Notes: generated by a model from the sequence alone, not told the origin. Positions 9,501 to 16,408 are shown, counted from the stretch's first letter. The stretch is DNA of 64,000 nucleotides from Xenorhabdus miraniensis (GCF_002632615.1 NZ_NITZ01000003.1:62001-126000), one strand, 5' to 3'. Translations and numbers: made by a program.

Positions 9501-10662
9501 CCAGTTGTTCGAAAGGCAGATCCTGATGGGCGAATGCCTTGATAGCCTGTTCTTTCACCTGTGCCAAGAGTTTGCTGACACTGGGGTTATCATGCAATTG
9601 CACCCGTAATGCCAAAGTGTTGGCAAAGAAGCCGATCAAAGGGGCCAGTTCAGGTTGTTGACGATTGGCGACGGGCGTACCAATCACAATATCATCCTGA
9701 CCGCTGAAGCGGGAAAGCAGAGTGGCCCATCCGGCCAATAGTGTCATAAATAAAGTTGTGCCGTGACGCTGGCTGAGATCTTTTAAACCTGTCTGCAATG
9801 CAGGCGGGAAAACAATATTAACTCGTCCGCCAGTATAGCTTTGTTTCGCCGGTCGCGGCTGATCAGTGGGTAATTCCAGCAATGCGGGGGCGCCTTTCAA
9901 GGTGTTACGCCAGAACTCAACCTGTTTTTCCAGCACCTCTCCCTGCAACTCATTTTTCTGCCAGAGAACGTAGTCAGCATACTGAATTGTCAGGGCTGGC
10001 ATTGGATCAGGCAGTCCTTGACTGAATGCGTGATAAAGTGTGGACAACTCTTGCATAAAGACACTGACTGACCAGCCATCTGAAATAATATGATGCTGGG
10101 TCAACAGTAAGATATGTTGGTCTTCCGCCAGTTTTAGCAATCGCCCGCGTACCAAAGGACCATTCACAAAATCAAAGGGACGGTTTGCCTCAAGATAGGC
10201 GGCTTTTTCAATTGCTGCTTGCTGCTCTGATATGTTTTCTTGTTCTGACGTGTTTTTTTGTTCTGAAAATAGTTGGCTGAAATCTTCTTGTATTAAAGGA
10301 AAACCACAATTTTTATCACTAATGATTTGCTGTGCTTCGTCTTCTACCGTCACGATAGTCGTACGCAGAATTTCATGACGCGCCACAATACAATCCAATG
10401 CAGCTTGCAGGGCGTTCAGGTTCAGCCTGCCTTTCAGGTTCAAACCTGCTGACATGTGGTATGCCGTTTGTGCGGCAGGATCTAATTGAGCAAGGAACCA
10501 TAAACGTTGTTGTGCCCATGATAATGGCACACCATTATCACGAGGCTGAGGCCTGATTTCTGTTTTCTGAGTAGACTGGCGGGTCAATTTTGCTGATTTG
10601 GCTAACTCAAGTAGTCTTCTTCGTTCAGCTAATGGTAGAGATGAAAGCTCGTTCTTATTCAT
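514..10662 (-). CDS. paxB: PaxB-like three-module nonribosomal peptide synthetase
   Basis: 3382-residue enzyme that would add three residues to the peptide handed over by PaxA. Domain order C-A-T-C-A-T-C-A-T. Condensation motifs: QHHIISDGW near residue 191, QHHMISDGW near 1277, and a different type, NHHLVCDH near 2407. Adenylation cores YTSGSTGxPKG near 674, 1760 and 2892. Carrier serines in ELGGHSL near 1077 and 2179 and in DLGGNSL near 3306. There is no separate epimerization or thioesterase domain. The third C domain opens with QDIYPLAPLQEGILFHYLLQ and fits the dual epimerization/condensation class. All three A domains share FDTSVSDIF and DxPTAFWH, and by my hand alignment to GrsA give pockets DTSDIGTVI, DTSDIGSVI and DTSDIGTVI; the fourth residue, Asp, would suit a basic side chain such as lysine. 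Starts 35 nt after paxA with GGTGAT as ribosome site. Substrates are inferred. Confidence 0.85.
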   Translation of the reverse strand: MNKNELSSLPLAERRRLLELAKSAKLTRQSTQKTEIRPQPRDNGVPLSWAQQRLWFLAQLDPAAQTAYHMSAGLNLKGRLNLNALQAALDCIVARHEILRTTIVTVEDEAQQIISDKNCGFPLIQEDFSQLFSEQKNTSEQENISEQQAAIEKAAYLEANRPFDFVNGPLVRGRLLKLAEDQHILLLTQHHIISDGWSVSVFMQELSTLYHAFSQGLPDPMPALTIQYADYVLWQKNELQGEVLEKQVEFWRNTLKGAPALLELPTDQPRPAKQSYTGGRVNIVFPPALQTGLKDLSQRHGTTLFMTLLAGWATLLSRFSGQDDIVIGTPVANRQQPELAPLIGFFANTLALRVQLHDNPSVSKLLAQVKEQAIKAFAHQDLPFEQLVETLQPPRSLSHSPIFQVMLATNNVPGQRHFELPGLVLDERPLIRDSAYFDLTLTLDETENGLIGDLEYASDLFDHTTIERMVNHLYTLLAAMVADDTQHVAELPLMQPPQLKQLLVDFNDTALDYPQDKLIHQLIEQQAELVPDAIALIYQDTQLSYAELNQRANQLAHSLIAFGIRPDDRVALCVERSPDMIIGMLGILKAGAGYVPFDPEYPAERLAYQLSDSTPMLLLTQQHLQASLPATEMPVWLLDGENHRNTVAQQPTHNPDASQSGLMPHHLAYIIYTSGSTGLPKGVMLEHRNVVNFIHAQHQISQPQPGDRILQFATMAFDTSVSDIFPTLAAGATLVLRPAHVRVPDAAFIDFLQQQKITIMDVPTAFWHQWVQEIKAGRTGFSPYLNTVIVGGEKAEYRHLADWQSLPETQFCRWINTYGPTETTVIVTSLTLEAGHSSEIVNNIPIGRPNANSRIYILDPLGQPVPVGVSGEIHIGGAGVARGYLNKPELTTERFVPDPFSVDPSKEKSDARMYKSGDLGRWLPNGTIEYLGRNDFQVKLRGFRIELGEIEAQLAACKGVKDVVVIAREESTGDKRLVAYLIPQPDVTLTPSDLREQLSTHLMEHMIPSAFVILDAFPLTGSGKLDRKALPAPDRAAIASREYEAPQGETEQKLAEVWQSLLGIERVGRHDNFFELGGHSLLTVQMASRLRHALNIHVDLQDLFTRPVLSDLAQSLSTTIISGTSGHQSTQPLILPASREQTLPLSWAQQRLWFLAQLDSAAQTAYHIAGGLRLKGHLNQSALQATLDRIVARHEILRTTIKVVDGTARQIIDDADHGFNLTIKDLSPLTEAEKQAAIDEASQFEANHPFDFAREPLIRAQLLKLADDEHVMLLTQHHMISDGWSLNVLMYELTTLYRAFNQGQKDPLPEMTLQYADYAVWQRQWLQGSVLEKQVNFWRNALQDAPALLELPTDKARPAVQSYRGDQVTFTLSPELSDGLKALSQRHSATLFMTLLTAWSILLSRISGQQDIVIGTPVANRQHSELEPLIGFFANTLALRVKLEDNPTIGALLAQVKAHALEAYVHQDLPFEQLVEALQPPRSLSHSPIFQVMLALDNTPIQQSLELSGVILDELPSTRRSTHFDLSLSMNDTDNGLIGELEYASDLFEHASIERLASYLHTLLNAMVEDDSLRVEDLPLLQPQQLSQLLEDFNDTALSYPQDKLIHQLFEQQAEQTPDAVALVFEDSQLSYAELNHHANQLAHSLIASGVRPDDRIAICVDRSLDMIIGMYAILKAGAGYIPLDPEYPIERLAYQLSDSKPALLLTQRHLQDRLPIQGVSLLLLDDENHRNMMAQQPAHNPDPEQLGLQPHHLAYIIYTSGSTGQPKGVMLEHRNVVNFIHAQQHTSEPQSGDRILQFATVAFDTSVSDIFPTLASGATLVLRPPHIRIPDMTFVSFLREQKITIMDMPTAFWHHWVQEMMAGRSGFSPYLHTIIVGGEKAEYRHLMNWLSSSETQSCRWINSYGPTETTVIATTLTLDSQNPLHLEGAIPIGYPLPNTCIYILDTHGQPVPIGVSGEIHIGGTGVARGYLNQPDLTAEKFIADPFSTDPFKAKPDARMYKTGDLGRWLPNGAIEYLGRNDFQVKIRGFRIELGEIEARLVQCHGVHEAIVTARDIPSHKMLSHKTLSHEESAGEKRLVAYVIPKSGAELEPATLRQQLAQHLAEYMLPNAFVMLDAFPLTPGGKIDRKALPEPDQAALVMRSYEAPANDTEMALAEIWQALLGLENIGRSDNFFELGGHSLMVVNLLEQLRNQGWDLDIRTVFAAPVLSEMAKAMQTMQNNADMFIVPPNPIPDDCTAITPDMLPLVSLSQSEIDTIADAIPGGSANIQDIYPLAPLQEGILFHYLLQTQGDTYLLRHFFAFDTRERLDAFLTALQQIIDRHDILRTAAYWQGLAQPVQVVCRHAPLSVTELTLSAEESAEAQLNRLTDPRTVRMDLTQAPLLSAHIAQDPASGQWLLSLLNHHLVCDHLSLEIISHEVKALLLGEGDNLPAPLPYRNFIAQIHNVSPEAHQAYFQALLGDVDEPTLPFGLHDIQSGNHDEEQHNDIVEDTFVLDSDLARSLRDCARQQGISAAVLFHVAWAQVLARCSGRDDVVFGTVLLGRLQGGIGVSKILGMFINTLPVRVRLQARTVQQVVQETYQQLTELLDHEQASLAVAQRCSGIQAPMPLFSSLLNFRHTPRDEMEFTSQAWEGIQILNGEERSNYPFSLDVDDFDEGFSLTAQCNQQINPARLNAYMEIVLKELVSALQLAPNHAPNPAPQQLIEAIDILPLAERNQLLKDFNDTELAYPQDMLIHQLFEQQAARIPDAIALIFGDTQLSYAELNHHANQLAHSLIAVGVRPDDHVALCVERSLDMIIAMLGILKAGANYVPLDPEYPLDRLAYQVSDSNPVLLLTQQHLQARLPQQNVSVWLLDDDTHRERMAQQPAHNPDAEQLGLQPHHLAYVIYTSGSTGQPKGVMVEHRNVVGFIHAQHQISQPQPGDRILQFATVAFDTSVSDIFPTLAAGATLVLRPAHIRIPNAEFIDFLNQQQITIIDLPTAFWHHWVQEMKAGRTGFSSHLKAIIVGGEKAEYRHLVDWQALPETQRCRWINTYGPTETTVIATNLILDGDTYPLKDAIPTKDTIPIKDTIPIGYPNANTQIYILDTLGHPVPLGVSGEIHIAGTGVARGYLNRSDLTAEKFIADPFSADPFKEKPDARMYKTGDLGRWLPDGTIEYLGRNDFQVKIRGFRIELGEIEAQLLACSGVREALVVAREEDNGDKRLVAYVIPQPDAVPDVNSLREQLNAHLAGYMVPNAFVMLDAFPLTASGKVDRKALPAPDHASIASHKYEAPEGEIEQQIAVILQNLLKLEQVGRHDSFFDLGGNSLSIIQLMARLRDEFHLEVSISDIFAHPTLSELAELIASRQLETFFAQEDLESLQKELENLSEDELRALLHGDN
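1442..1495. repeat. 18-bp tandem repeat, three copies, inside paxB module 3
   Basis: Three consecutive 18-bp units (1442-1459, 1460-1477, 1478-1495), the first two differing at one position. In the protein they give the repeated KDTIPI stretch in the third adenylation domain, just before IGYPNANTQIYILD. The equivalent positions in the other two A domains lack it, so it is an in-frame expansion in a surface loop. Confidence 0.85.
4454..4491. repeat. 15-bp tandem repeat, 2.5 copies, inside paxB module 2
   Basis: Units TGGGAAAGCGTTTTA (4454-4468) and TGGGAAAGCATTTTA (4469-4483) followed by a half unit. They encode the repeated LSHK segment in the C-terminal subdomain of the second adenylation domain. 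The matching place in the first and third A domains is shorter. Confidence 0.8.
10223..10276. repeat. Degenerate 18-bp tandem repeat, about three copies, inside paxB module 1
   Basis: Units at 10223-10240, 10241-10258 and 10259-10276 share T(G)YTCTGA at their start and give the repeated SEQ(K/E)N stretch in the first condensation domain (residues ~130-147), upstream of HHIISDG. The second condensation domain lacks this insert. Confidence 0.75.
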
Positions 10663-10697
10663 TTATTATCACCATTTAAAACAATATGAGGTAAGAC

Positions 10698-13600
10698 CTA
10701 ATTCATTGATTTATAGATATCTTCTAAAGACTCTGAATCAAATTGCAGCAATAGCGCATCGACAATGCACTCTTCAAGCTGACAGAGGGTTGGGTGTGAA
10801 AACAGTTGATAAATGGATAACTCAACATCTAATGTTTTCTTGATCTGCGACTGTAGTTGCAATACCAGCAGAGAATGACCGCCCAATTCGAAGAAGTTGT
10901 CATAACGACTTACCCGGTCTAACCCTAATAATTCTTGCCAAATAATGGCCAATTGTTCCTCGGTTTCGCCTTCTGGGGCGACATACTCACGGGTAGACAT
11001 GGCTGAGTGATCAGGGGCGGGGAGGGATTTGCGATCGAGTTTGCCATTTGGAGAGAGGGGGAAAGTTTCCATCATCACAAATGCGCTCGGGATCATGTAA
11101 TCCGCGAGATGCTTACTCAAGTGCTCGCGCAGTTGAGAGATAGCCGGTGTGCAATCCTTGTTAGGGATTAAATAGGCGACGAGTCGTTTATCTCCCGTGT
11201 CATGTTCACGGGCAATCACCACGGCTTCACGAATATCGGCACATTGGGTCAGGCAGGTTTCAATTTCGCCCAACTCGATACGTAATCCGCGAATTTTAAC
11301 CTGAAAATCATTGCGTCCCAGATAGGCAATACTGCCATCAGGCAGCCAGCGCCCCAGATCGCCAGTTTTGTATAGACGGGCATCAGGATCGGGACTGAAT
11401 GGATCGGTAATGAAACGCTCTGCGGTCAGTTCAGGCAGGTTTAAATAACCACGGGCGACACCGACTCCCCCGATGTGGATTTCACCTGCGGCACCAATTG
11501 GAACGGGTTCTCCATATGTATCGAGAATATAGATCTGAATATTGGAAATAGGATGCCCAATCGGCACTTGTCCGGTATAGCGATCCGGTACACATTTCCA
11601 GGCAGTAACATCAATGGCCGCTTCTGTTGGCCCATATAAATTATGCAGTTCAGTGTGAGGAAAGTGGGACAGGCACTGTTGTTGCAAGGCATAAGGAAGT
11701 GCTTCCCCGCTGCATAAAATTTGGCGCAGAGAAAGGCAACGTCCGGTTGGGATGTAATGGAGAAAACTTTGCAACATGGAAGGTACAAAATGGAGCGTAG
11801 TAATATTACGGTTTTCGATTTCGTCCAATAAATAGTGCGGTTCTTTGTGACCACCAGGGCGGGCCATCACTAACTGGGCACCAAACATCAGGGGAAGGAA
11901 AAATTCCCAAACAGAAACATCAAAACTGAATGGGGTTTTTTGTAAGACCCGATCTTGAGGGGTGAGTTGATAAGTATCCTGTGCCCAGAGTAAACGGTTA
12001 ACCACACCGCGATGTTCATTCATTACCCCTTTGGGTAGCCCCGTCGAGCCGGAAGTGTAGAGCACATAGGCCAAATGCCGGGATGTTAACCCCAAATGCA
12101 CGGCATCTAAATTATCATCGGGCTGGTGGATGATATCAGCCTGAACGGTTGGGTTATCCAAAAACCAGACAGGTATTTCGGTTGCAGGTAATTGTTCTTG
12201 CAAGTCATGGTGGGTTAGCAGGATCACCGGTTCACTGTCTGACAGGATATAAGCAAGCCTATCAGTCGGATATTCAGGATCGAGTGGCACATAAGCAGCA
12301 CCGGCTTTTAAGATACTGACCAGACTGATCACCATATCCAAACTGCGTTCCATGCAGATGGCGACGCGATCATCAGGGCGAACACCCGCATTAACAAGGG
12401 CATGAGCCAGTTGATTGGCCCGATGATTTAATTCCGCATAACTGAGTTGCGTATTCTCATAGCGCAATGCCGTAGCATCAGGGCTGCGTCCGACTTGCTG
12501 TTCAATGAATTGATGGATCAGCGCATGTTGTGGAAAGGGCTTGCCGGTGTTGTTGAAACTATGGAGGACTTGCTGACGTGCCTGTTCGTCCATCAAAGGC
12601 AAACGATTAACAGCTTGTTGTTCGTCATCGGCCATTGCTTCCAGCAGATTCAGGAGATTCTGCATTAACTGAGAGATGAGTTCAGTATCAAACACCTTGG
12701 TATCGAAATAAAAGGCATAACGGATCTGACCATCGACTTCCAGGATATTCACCATTAATGGCACAGGAATGTCGGCGTAGTATGGATGAGGGAAAGGCCT
12801 CAATTCAGCATTACCCCACGGCACCATCACATTGTTGTCTTCCGCCATCCAGAGTGAGGGTAAGTCACCAATATATCTGGCTTTTTGAAATATCATGACG
12901 GTTTGGAAAACAGGGTGGGTTTCTGCATTACGTTGCAATTGCAGTTGTTCCAATACCTTGGAAAACGGATATTTCTGGTTTTCAATGCCCTGCCGGGCGG
13001 TTTTTGTTGCCTGTGTGATATGCTCCTGAACTGTCATTTCCCCCTTTATCTGGCTGCGTAACGCTATCGGGTTGATAAACTCGCCGACCAGTTTTCCCCA
13101 GCGGGCACGCCCCCGGCCCGGCATGATAGAGCCGATAATAATGTCATCCTGCCCGGTATAACGACTAAGGAGGATTTGGTAGGCAGCCAGAAAAATGGCA
13201 AACAGGCTGTTATCATATTTCGATGCCAGAGATTGCAGTTTATTTGCCAGAGAATTGGGTACTTTTTTATATAAAGAGATTTTCCCTGTATCAGGCGTAA
13301 GGCTATTTTTAGCGGGCCATTGTGTTACAGCTAAATTACCAGCTAAGGTATTTTGCCAGAATTGTTGTTGTTTTTTTGCGCTGGTGCTTTTTAACCATTG
13401 TTGCTGCCATTCCACGTAGTTGTGAAAGCTATTTTCTGGCGCAGGCTCCAGGGGTTTTTCAGAAAGCAGGGCATCAAGTTCATCTAACAGTACCCAATAA
13501 GACCAGCCATCAACCGCCAGATGATCAAAGGTCAGTACCATAACACCTTCTTGCGGATTGCACTGATACCAACTGGCGTACATCCGAAGCGGGTGTGTTA

Positions 13601-13937
13601 AATCAAAAAGATGCCAACAGTCGTCCTGAACACGTTGCTGAAGCGCTTCTTCACTAAGATGCTGCGCATCATGTACTGTGAGTGCGATTTCAGAACTATC
13701 TGCAATGCAATAGCCCAGTTCACCGTGATATAGTCCAAAACTTGCTCGCAGCATCGGGTGTCTTTGCACTAATTTATTGAGAGCTTCTTCTAGTTGTTTC
13801 GCTGTTAAACCTTTAATGCGGGCACAAAATGCACTATTATTCTGACCACGTTTATCAGGGTCTATTTGATATTGAAACCAGCGACTACTTTGCGCTTCCG
13901 ATAGAGGGAATGGTTTCAATTGATCAGGGTAATTCAT
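10698..13937 (-). CDS. paxA: PaxA-like initiating NRPS (C-A-T)
   Basis: 1079-residue single-module synthetase, first enzyme of the line. The N-terminal condensation domain has FDHLAVDGW where HHxxxDG is expected: the second, catalytic His is kept and the first is Asp. Since it opens the assembly line it is probably a starter C domain that attaches a fatty acyl group. The adenylation domain (YTSGSTGLPKG near residue 630; FDVSVWEFF; VPSML; LYGPTEAAID) gives by hand alignment the pocket DVWHLSLID, the textbook serine code (SyrE, EntF type). The carrier motif ELGGHSLLVLQL is near 1019. The C-terminal tail, rich in acidic residues (FDSESLEDIYKSMN), is a likely docking segment for PaxB. It lies 477 nt downstream of paxT across a terminator-like hairpin, so it may have its own promoter. 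Serine at position one is a prediction from the code. Confidence 0.8.
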   Translation of the reverse strand: MNYPDQLKPFPLSEAQSSRWFQYQIDPDKRGQNNSAFCARIKGLTAKQLEEALNKLVQRHPMLRASFGLYHGELGYCIADSSEIALTVHDAQHLSEEALQQRVQDDCWHLFDLTHPLRMYASWYQCNPQEGVMVLTFDHLAVDGWSYWVLLDELDALLSEKPLEPAPENSFHNYVEWQQQWLKSTSAKKQQQFWQNTLAGNLAVTQWPAKNSLTPDTGKISLYKKVPNSLANKLQSLASKYDNSLFAIFLAAYQILLSRYTGQDDIIIGSIMPGRGRARWGKLVGEFINPIALRSQIKGEMTVQEHITQATKTARQGIENQKYPFSKVLEQLQLQRNAETHPVFQTVMIFQKARYIGDLPSLWMAEDNNVMVPWGNAELRPFPHPYYADIPVPLMVNILEVDGQIRYAFYFDTKVFDTELISQLMQNLLNLLEAMADDEQQAVNRLPLMDEQARQQVLHSFNNTGKPFPQHALIHQFIEQQVGRSPDATALRYENTQLSYAELNHRANQLAHALVNAGVRPDDRVAICMERSLDMVISLVSILKAGAAYVPLDPEYPTDRLAYILSDSEPVILLTHHDLQEQLPATEIPVWFLDNPTVQADIIHQPDDNLDAVHLGLTSRHLAYVLYTSGSTGLPKGVMNEHRGVVNRLLWAQDTYQLTPQDRVLQKTPFSFDVSVWEFFLPLMFGAQLVMARPGGHKEPHYLLDEIENRNITTLHFVPSMLQSFLHYIPTGRCLSLRQILCSGEALPYALQQQCLSHFPHTELHNLYGPTEAAIDVTAWKCVPDRYTGQVPIGHPISNIQIYILDTYGEPVPIGAAGEIHIGGVGVARGYLNLPELTAERFITDPFSPDPDARLYKTGDLGRWLPDGSIAYLGRNDFQVKIRGLRIELGEIETCLTQCADIREAVVIAREHDTGDKRLVAYLIPNKDCTPAISQLREHLSKHLADYMIPSAFVMMETFPLSPNGKLDRKSLPAPDHSAMSTREYVAPEGETEEQLAIIWQELLGLDRVSRYDNFFELGGHSLLVLQLQSQIKKTLDVELSIYQLFSHPTLCQLEECIVDALLLQFDSESLEDIYKSMN

Positions 13938-14414
13938 TCTATAGCTCCCTTTTTATGGGTACATTAAAAATAAAAACATGAGAACTGTTAAAACAAAAAA
14001 TCACACTCGGGGTTGAACAAATAAAAAATATTTCCATGAAATAGACGGTATATCTATTCCTGTCAGGAAAAGTAGTCGTTATCCAGAGCAAGTGGCATAA
14101 AAATAGCCGACCATTCTGATAAAAAAGAACAGTCTAATTCTTAATGTTTTGCTCAATTTCTTTTCATCACTGAAAGAAATTATAATCTTTACTGTATTAG
14201 ATAATTTTACATTAGATTATTTAATTCCACATTTATAATAATGTTTTTCTAATGTATCTAATTTTATTACAGGTATTAAGTATCAAAGTTTATTAGTTTT
14301 GGTGATTTTGCGTACACTCCATAAATCAAAACTTATATGGATATGTAAAGTGAAATAAGAGCCTATGTAATTAGGCTCTTTGTCATGCGTTTCACTTTAT
14401 TTTTTTATAATGAA
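13938..14414 (-). promoter_or_regulatory. AT-rich spacer between paxT and paxA, probable paxA promoter region
   Basis: 477 bp without a gene, strongly AT-rich, holding a terminator-like hairpin next to the paxT stop and then ~400 bp that must contain the paxA ribosome site (AGGGAGC just before the ATG) and probably a promoter. I could not single out a convincing -35/-10 pair because too many AT-rich hexamers fit. Confidence 0.4.
14347..14398 (-). terminator. Two-tier inverted repeat after paxT
   Basis: Inner arms AAGAGCCTA (14357-14365) and TAGGCTCTT (14372-14380) with a 6-nt loop; outer arms AAAGTGAAA (14347-14355) and TTTCACTTT (14390-14398). It starts 17 bp past the paxT stop. No long U tract follows, so it may terminate only partly or shape the transcript end. 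Confidence 0.6.
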
Positions 14415-16085
14415 CTAATGAATTTTATTACTGATCTCTTTAATATTGCCATCTTCTAATTTGATAATGCGATCGGCAGAATCAAAATAACCATCATCAT
14501 GGCTAATAACGATGATAGTTTTACCATTAGCTTTTAATTCAGGCAGTAGTTCAGTATAGAATAAACGTTTAAATACGGGATCTTGGTCTGCGGCCCATTC
14601 ATCAAACAGATATATAGGACGATCTTCTAAATAGGCCGAAACTAATGCCAGTCTTTTTCGTTGACCAGCAGAAAGATTGGTTGTGGAAAAACCACCATCA
14701 ACGATTTTGACTTTATGTGACATATTTAATGATTCAATATAATGCGTTGCTTTTTCAGTAACATTGGCATCGCTATTGAGTAGCTGTTCGAAGAGATGGT
14801 AATCGGAGAAAACAGCAGAAAAGAACTGACGATAATGCTCATTATTAGCTGATGTTACCGGTATGCCATTTAGCGAGACAGAACCCGATTCTTGTTCAAA
14901 CAAGCCAACAAGCAACATCGCGAGTGTTGTTTTCCCGCTGCCATTACCCCCAACGATAAAAACAATTTCGCCTTGCGATATTTTCAGACTTAATGGGCCG
15001 AGAGCAAACTGACGGTCTTCTTTATCCGTTGTGTAATGATGGACAACATTTTTCAGTTCAAGTTCTATTGGCAGTTTATTATGGAATGGGTTAGGGCCTT
15101 CGATTTGTTCGGAGAGCGCTTCTTCCAGCTCATTATCAAGGCGGCGCATTTTATTCAACGAAACTTCAGCTTCTCTCAATTCCGGGATTGCACCAATAAC
15201 TTCACTAATAGGGCCTGATAAAAAGAGCACAAGCAACGCTACCGTGAACAGGGTTGATGGCTCCTGAGGGATCCAAATGGGGACAATAAAAATGCTGATA
15301 CCAATAATAATATAGAAAGTGACAGAACTGGCATTGATGAGCCATGCGTAACTGGAATTCGCTTTAATGCAGATTTCTTTGAATACATTGGCGGCAGGAG
15401 AGATAACTTTATCGACAAAAAGATTGCCTTTTTGTGTATTGAGTTTCAGCTCCTTGCTGCCGTTAATCAGGCTTTGAAAATTAAGGTATATTTTATCCAC
15501 CTGATCACGCATTAATGTCATCAGGCGTAATGGGTATTTCTCCCAAATATAAAACACGTACATTGCAATAAGGCTGAGTGCTGCCAAAATGACAAACAAT
15601 TGCCAGGACATCCAGGCCAAATAACTAAAGCAGGCAATGATTAGGGTGACATTACCAAAAACACTGGGTGCCAGCATAAAAGAGTGTACGAAAACATCGA
15701 CGTCTTTAGTTAAAACTGCTAAAAGACCGTGCCGCCCGATTTTATTCAGTTTTTTGAGTGGTGCACGTAATATCTTGTTACTTAAACTGAGGCGTAATGA
15801 AAAAATAGCCGCTTGAGCTAAATGGGATAACGTAATTTCTGATATAGTCTTGGTAATAAAAAAAATAAAACAGATACCAAAAAAGCTCCAAAGAAATGTG
15901 GTGAGATTAATGGTTTCTGTTACACCTTGACTAATCATGCCAACTATCGAAGCACCTGCGAACCCACTAATTAATGCGCTTATTGTCGATACAAGCAATA
16001 ATACCCAGGATTGACGATATAAATAAGCTATTAGAGTCATAAAAAAAAGCCATTGTCGAAGGTTATAATTTATATGAAAATTCAT
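14415..16085 (-). CDS. paxT: Cyclic-peptide exporter, ABC transporter with fused membrane and ATPase domains
   Basis: 556-residue half-transporter of the PvdE/SyrD cyclic peptide family. About six membrane segments occupy residues 10-300 (for example WVLLLVSTISALISGF). The ATPase follows: Walker A GGNGSGKTT near residue 380, signature LSAGQRKRLA near 470, Walker B PIYLFDEWAAD near 492 (Glu present) and a switch His in VISHDDGYFD. As first gene of the pax operon and in the same direction, it most likely exports the lipopeptide or protects the producer. In Xenorhabdus the order paxTABC is described, which this layout matches. The start ATG at 16083-16085 begins MNFHINYNLRQWL. Confidence 0.8.
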   Translation of the reverse strand: MNFHINYNLRQWLFFMTLIAYLYRQSWVLLLVSTISALISGFAGASIVGMISQGVTETINLTTFLWSFFGICFIFFITKTISEITLSHLAQAAIFSLRLSLSNKILRAPLKKLNKIGRHGLLAVLTKDVDVFVHSFMLAPSVFGNVTLIIACFSYLAWMSWQLFVILAALSLIAMYVFYIWEKYPLRLMTLMRDQVDKIYLNFQSLINGSKELKLNTQKGNLFVDKVISPAANVFKEICIKANSSYAWLINASSVTFYIIIGISIFIVPIWIPQEPSTLFTVALLVLFLSGPISEVIGAIPELREAEVSLNKMRRLDNELEEALSEQIEGPNPFHNKLPIELELKNVVHHYTTDKEDRQFALGPLSLKISQGEIVFIVGGNGSGKTTLAMLLVGLFEQESGSVSLNGIPVTSANNEHYRQFFSAVFSDYHLFEQLLNSDANVTEKATHYIESLNMSHKVKIVDGGFSTTNLSAGQRKRLALVSAYLEDRPIYLFDEWAADQDPVFKRLFYTELLPELKANGKTIIVISHDDGYFDSADRIIKLEDGNIKEISNKIH

Positions 16086-16269
16086 ATATCTGTTTACTCA
16101 GTCCATTATGGTTGTTTTTTTCTTATGAAACTGCAAGCGTGATTTATAGCAAGGCAATATTAATAAATATAATTGTGATAAAAATCACTAGTCATGTAAG
16201 TGGTTACTTTACTTAATTGCAGGAATAAACTATGTGAGTAATTTTTTTTAATAAGTAATAGAATTTATT
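16086..16269. promoter_or_regulatory. Divergent AT-rich region upstream of paxT
   Basis: This stretch, with the peptide ORF region up to 16472, separates paxT (minus) from a plus-strand gene. It is very AT-rich with many TATAAT-like hexamers; GTGATAAAAATCAC (16172-16185) is an imperfect dyad that could bind a regulator. No single promoter can be fixed by eye. Confidence 0.3.
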
Positions 16270-16383
16270 ATGCAGAAGTACATAATAAATAAACTTAATC
16301 AGAAAACATTTCTATTCTTTTTAAGTTTTATAATATTTCCTTTTATTTTTACGCACATATTGCCCAGATATTTGAGTCATTAA
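16270..16383 (+). CDS. Possible 37-residue single-span membrane peptide
   Basis: ATG at 16270 opens a 37-codon frame ending at TAA 16381-16383: basic start MQKYIINKLNQK, then the hydrophobic stretch TFLFFLSFIIFPFIF, then a short polar tail. A good intrinsic terminator (16382-16408) begins right at the stop codon, as expected for a real monocistronic small gene. Weak points are the lack of a strong Shine-Dalgarno (only AATAG) and the AT-rich setting, in which hydrophobic frames arise by chance. Possible roles include a small membrane protein, a leader peptide or a type I toxin-like peptide; the sequence does not decide. Confidence 0.4.
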   Translation: MQKYIINKLNQKTFLFFLSFIIFPFIFTHILPRYLSH

Positions 16384-16408
16384 CCCCTCCTACCGGAAGG
16401 GTTTTTTT
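16382..16408 (+). terminator. Intrinsic terminator after the small peptide frame
   Basis: Stem AACCC-c-TCC / GGA-a-GGGTT with a 4-nt loop and seven consecutive T (16402-16408). Reads on the plus strand, where the only upstream frame is the 37-codon ORF; alternatively it attenuates the gene at 16473. Confidence 0.7.

Noticed and set aside
514..10662. Assembly artefact explaining the near-identical A domains of paxB
   Set aside because: The three copies differ throughout at many positions and have module-specific inserts, so they are true paralogous modules.
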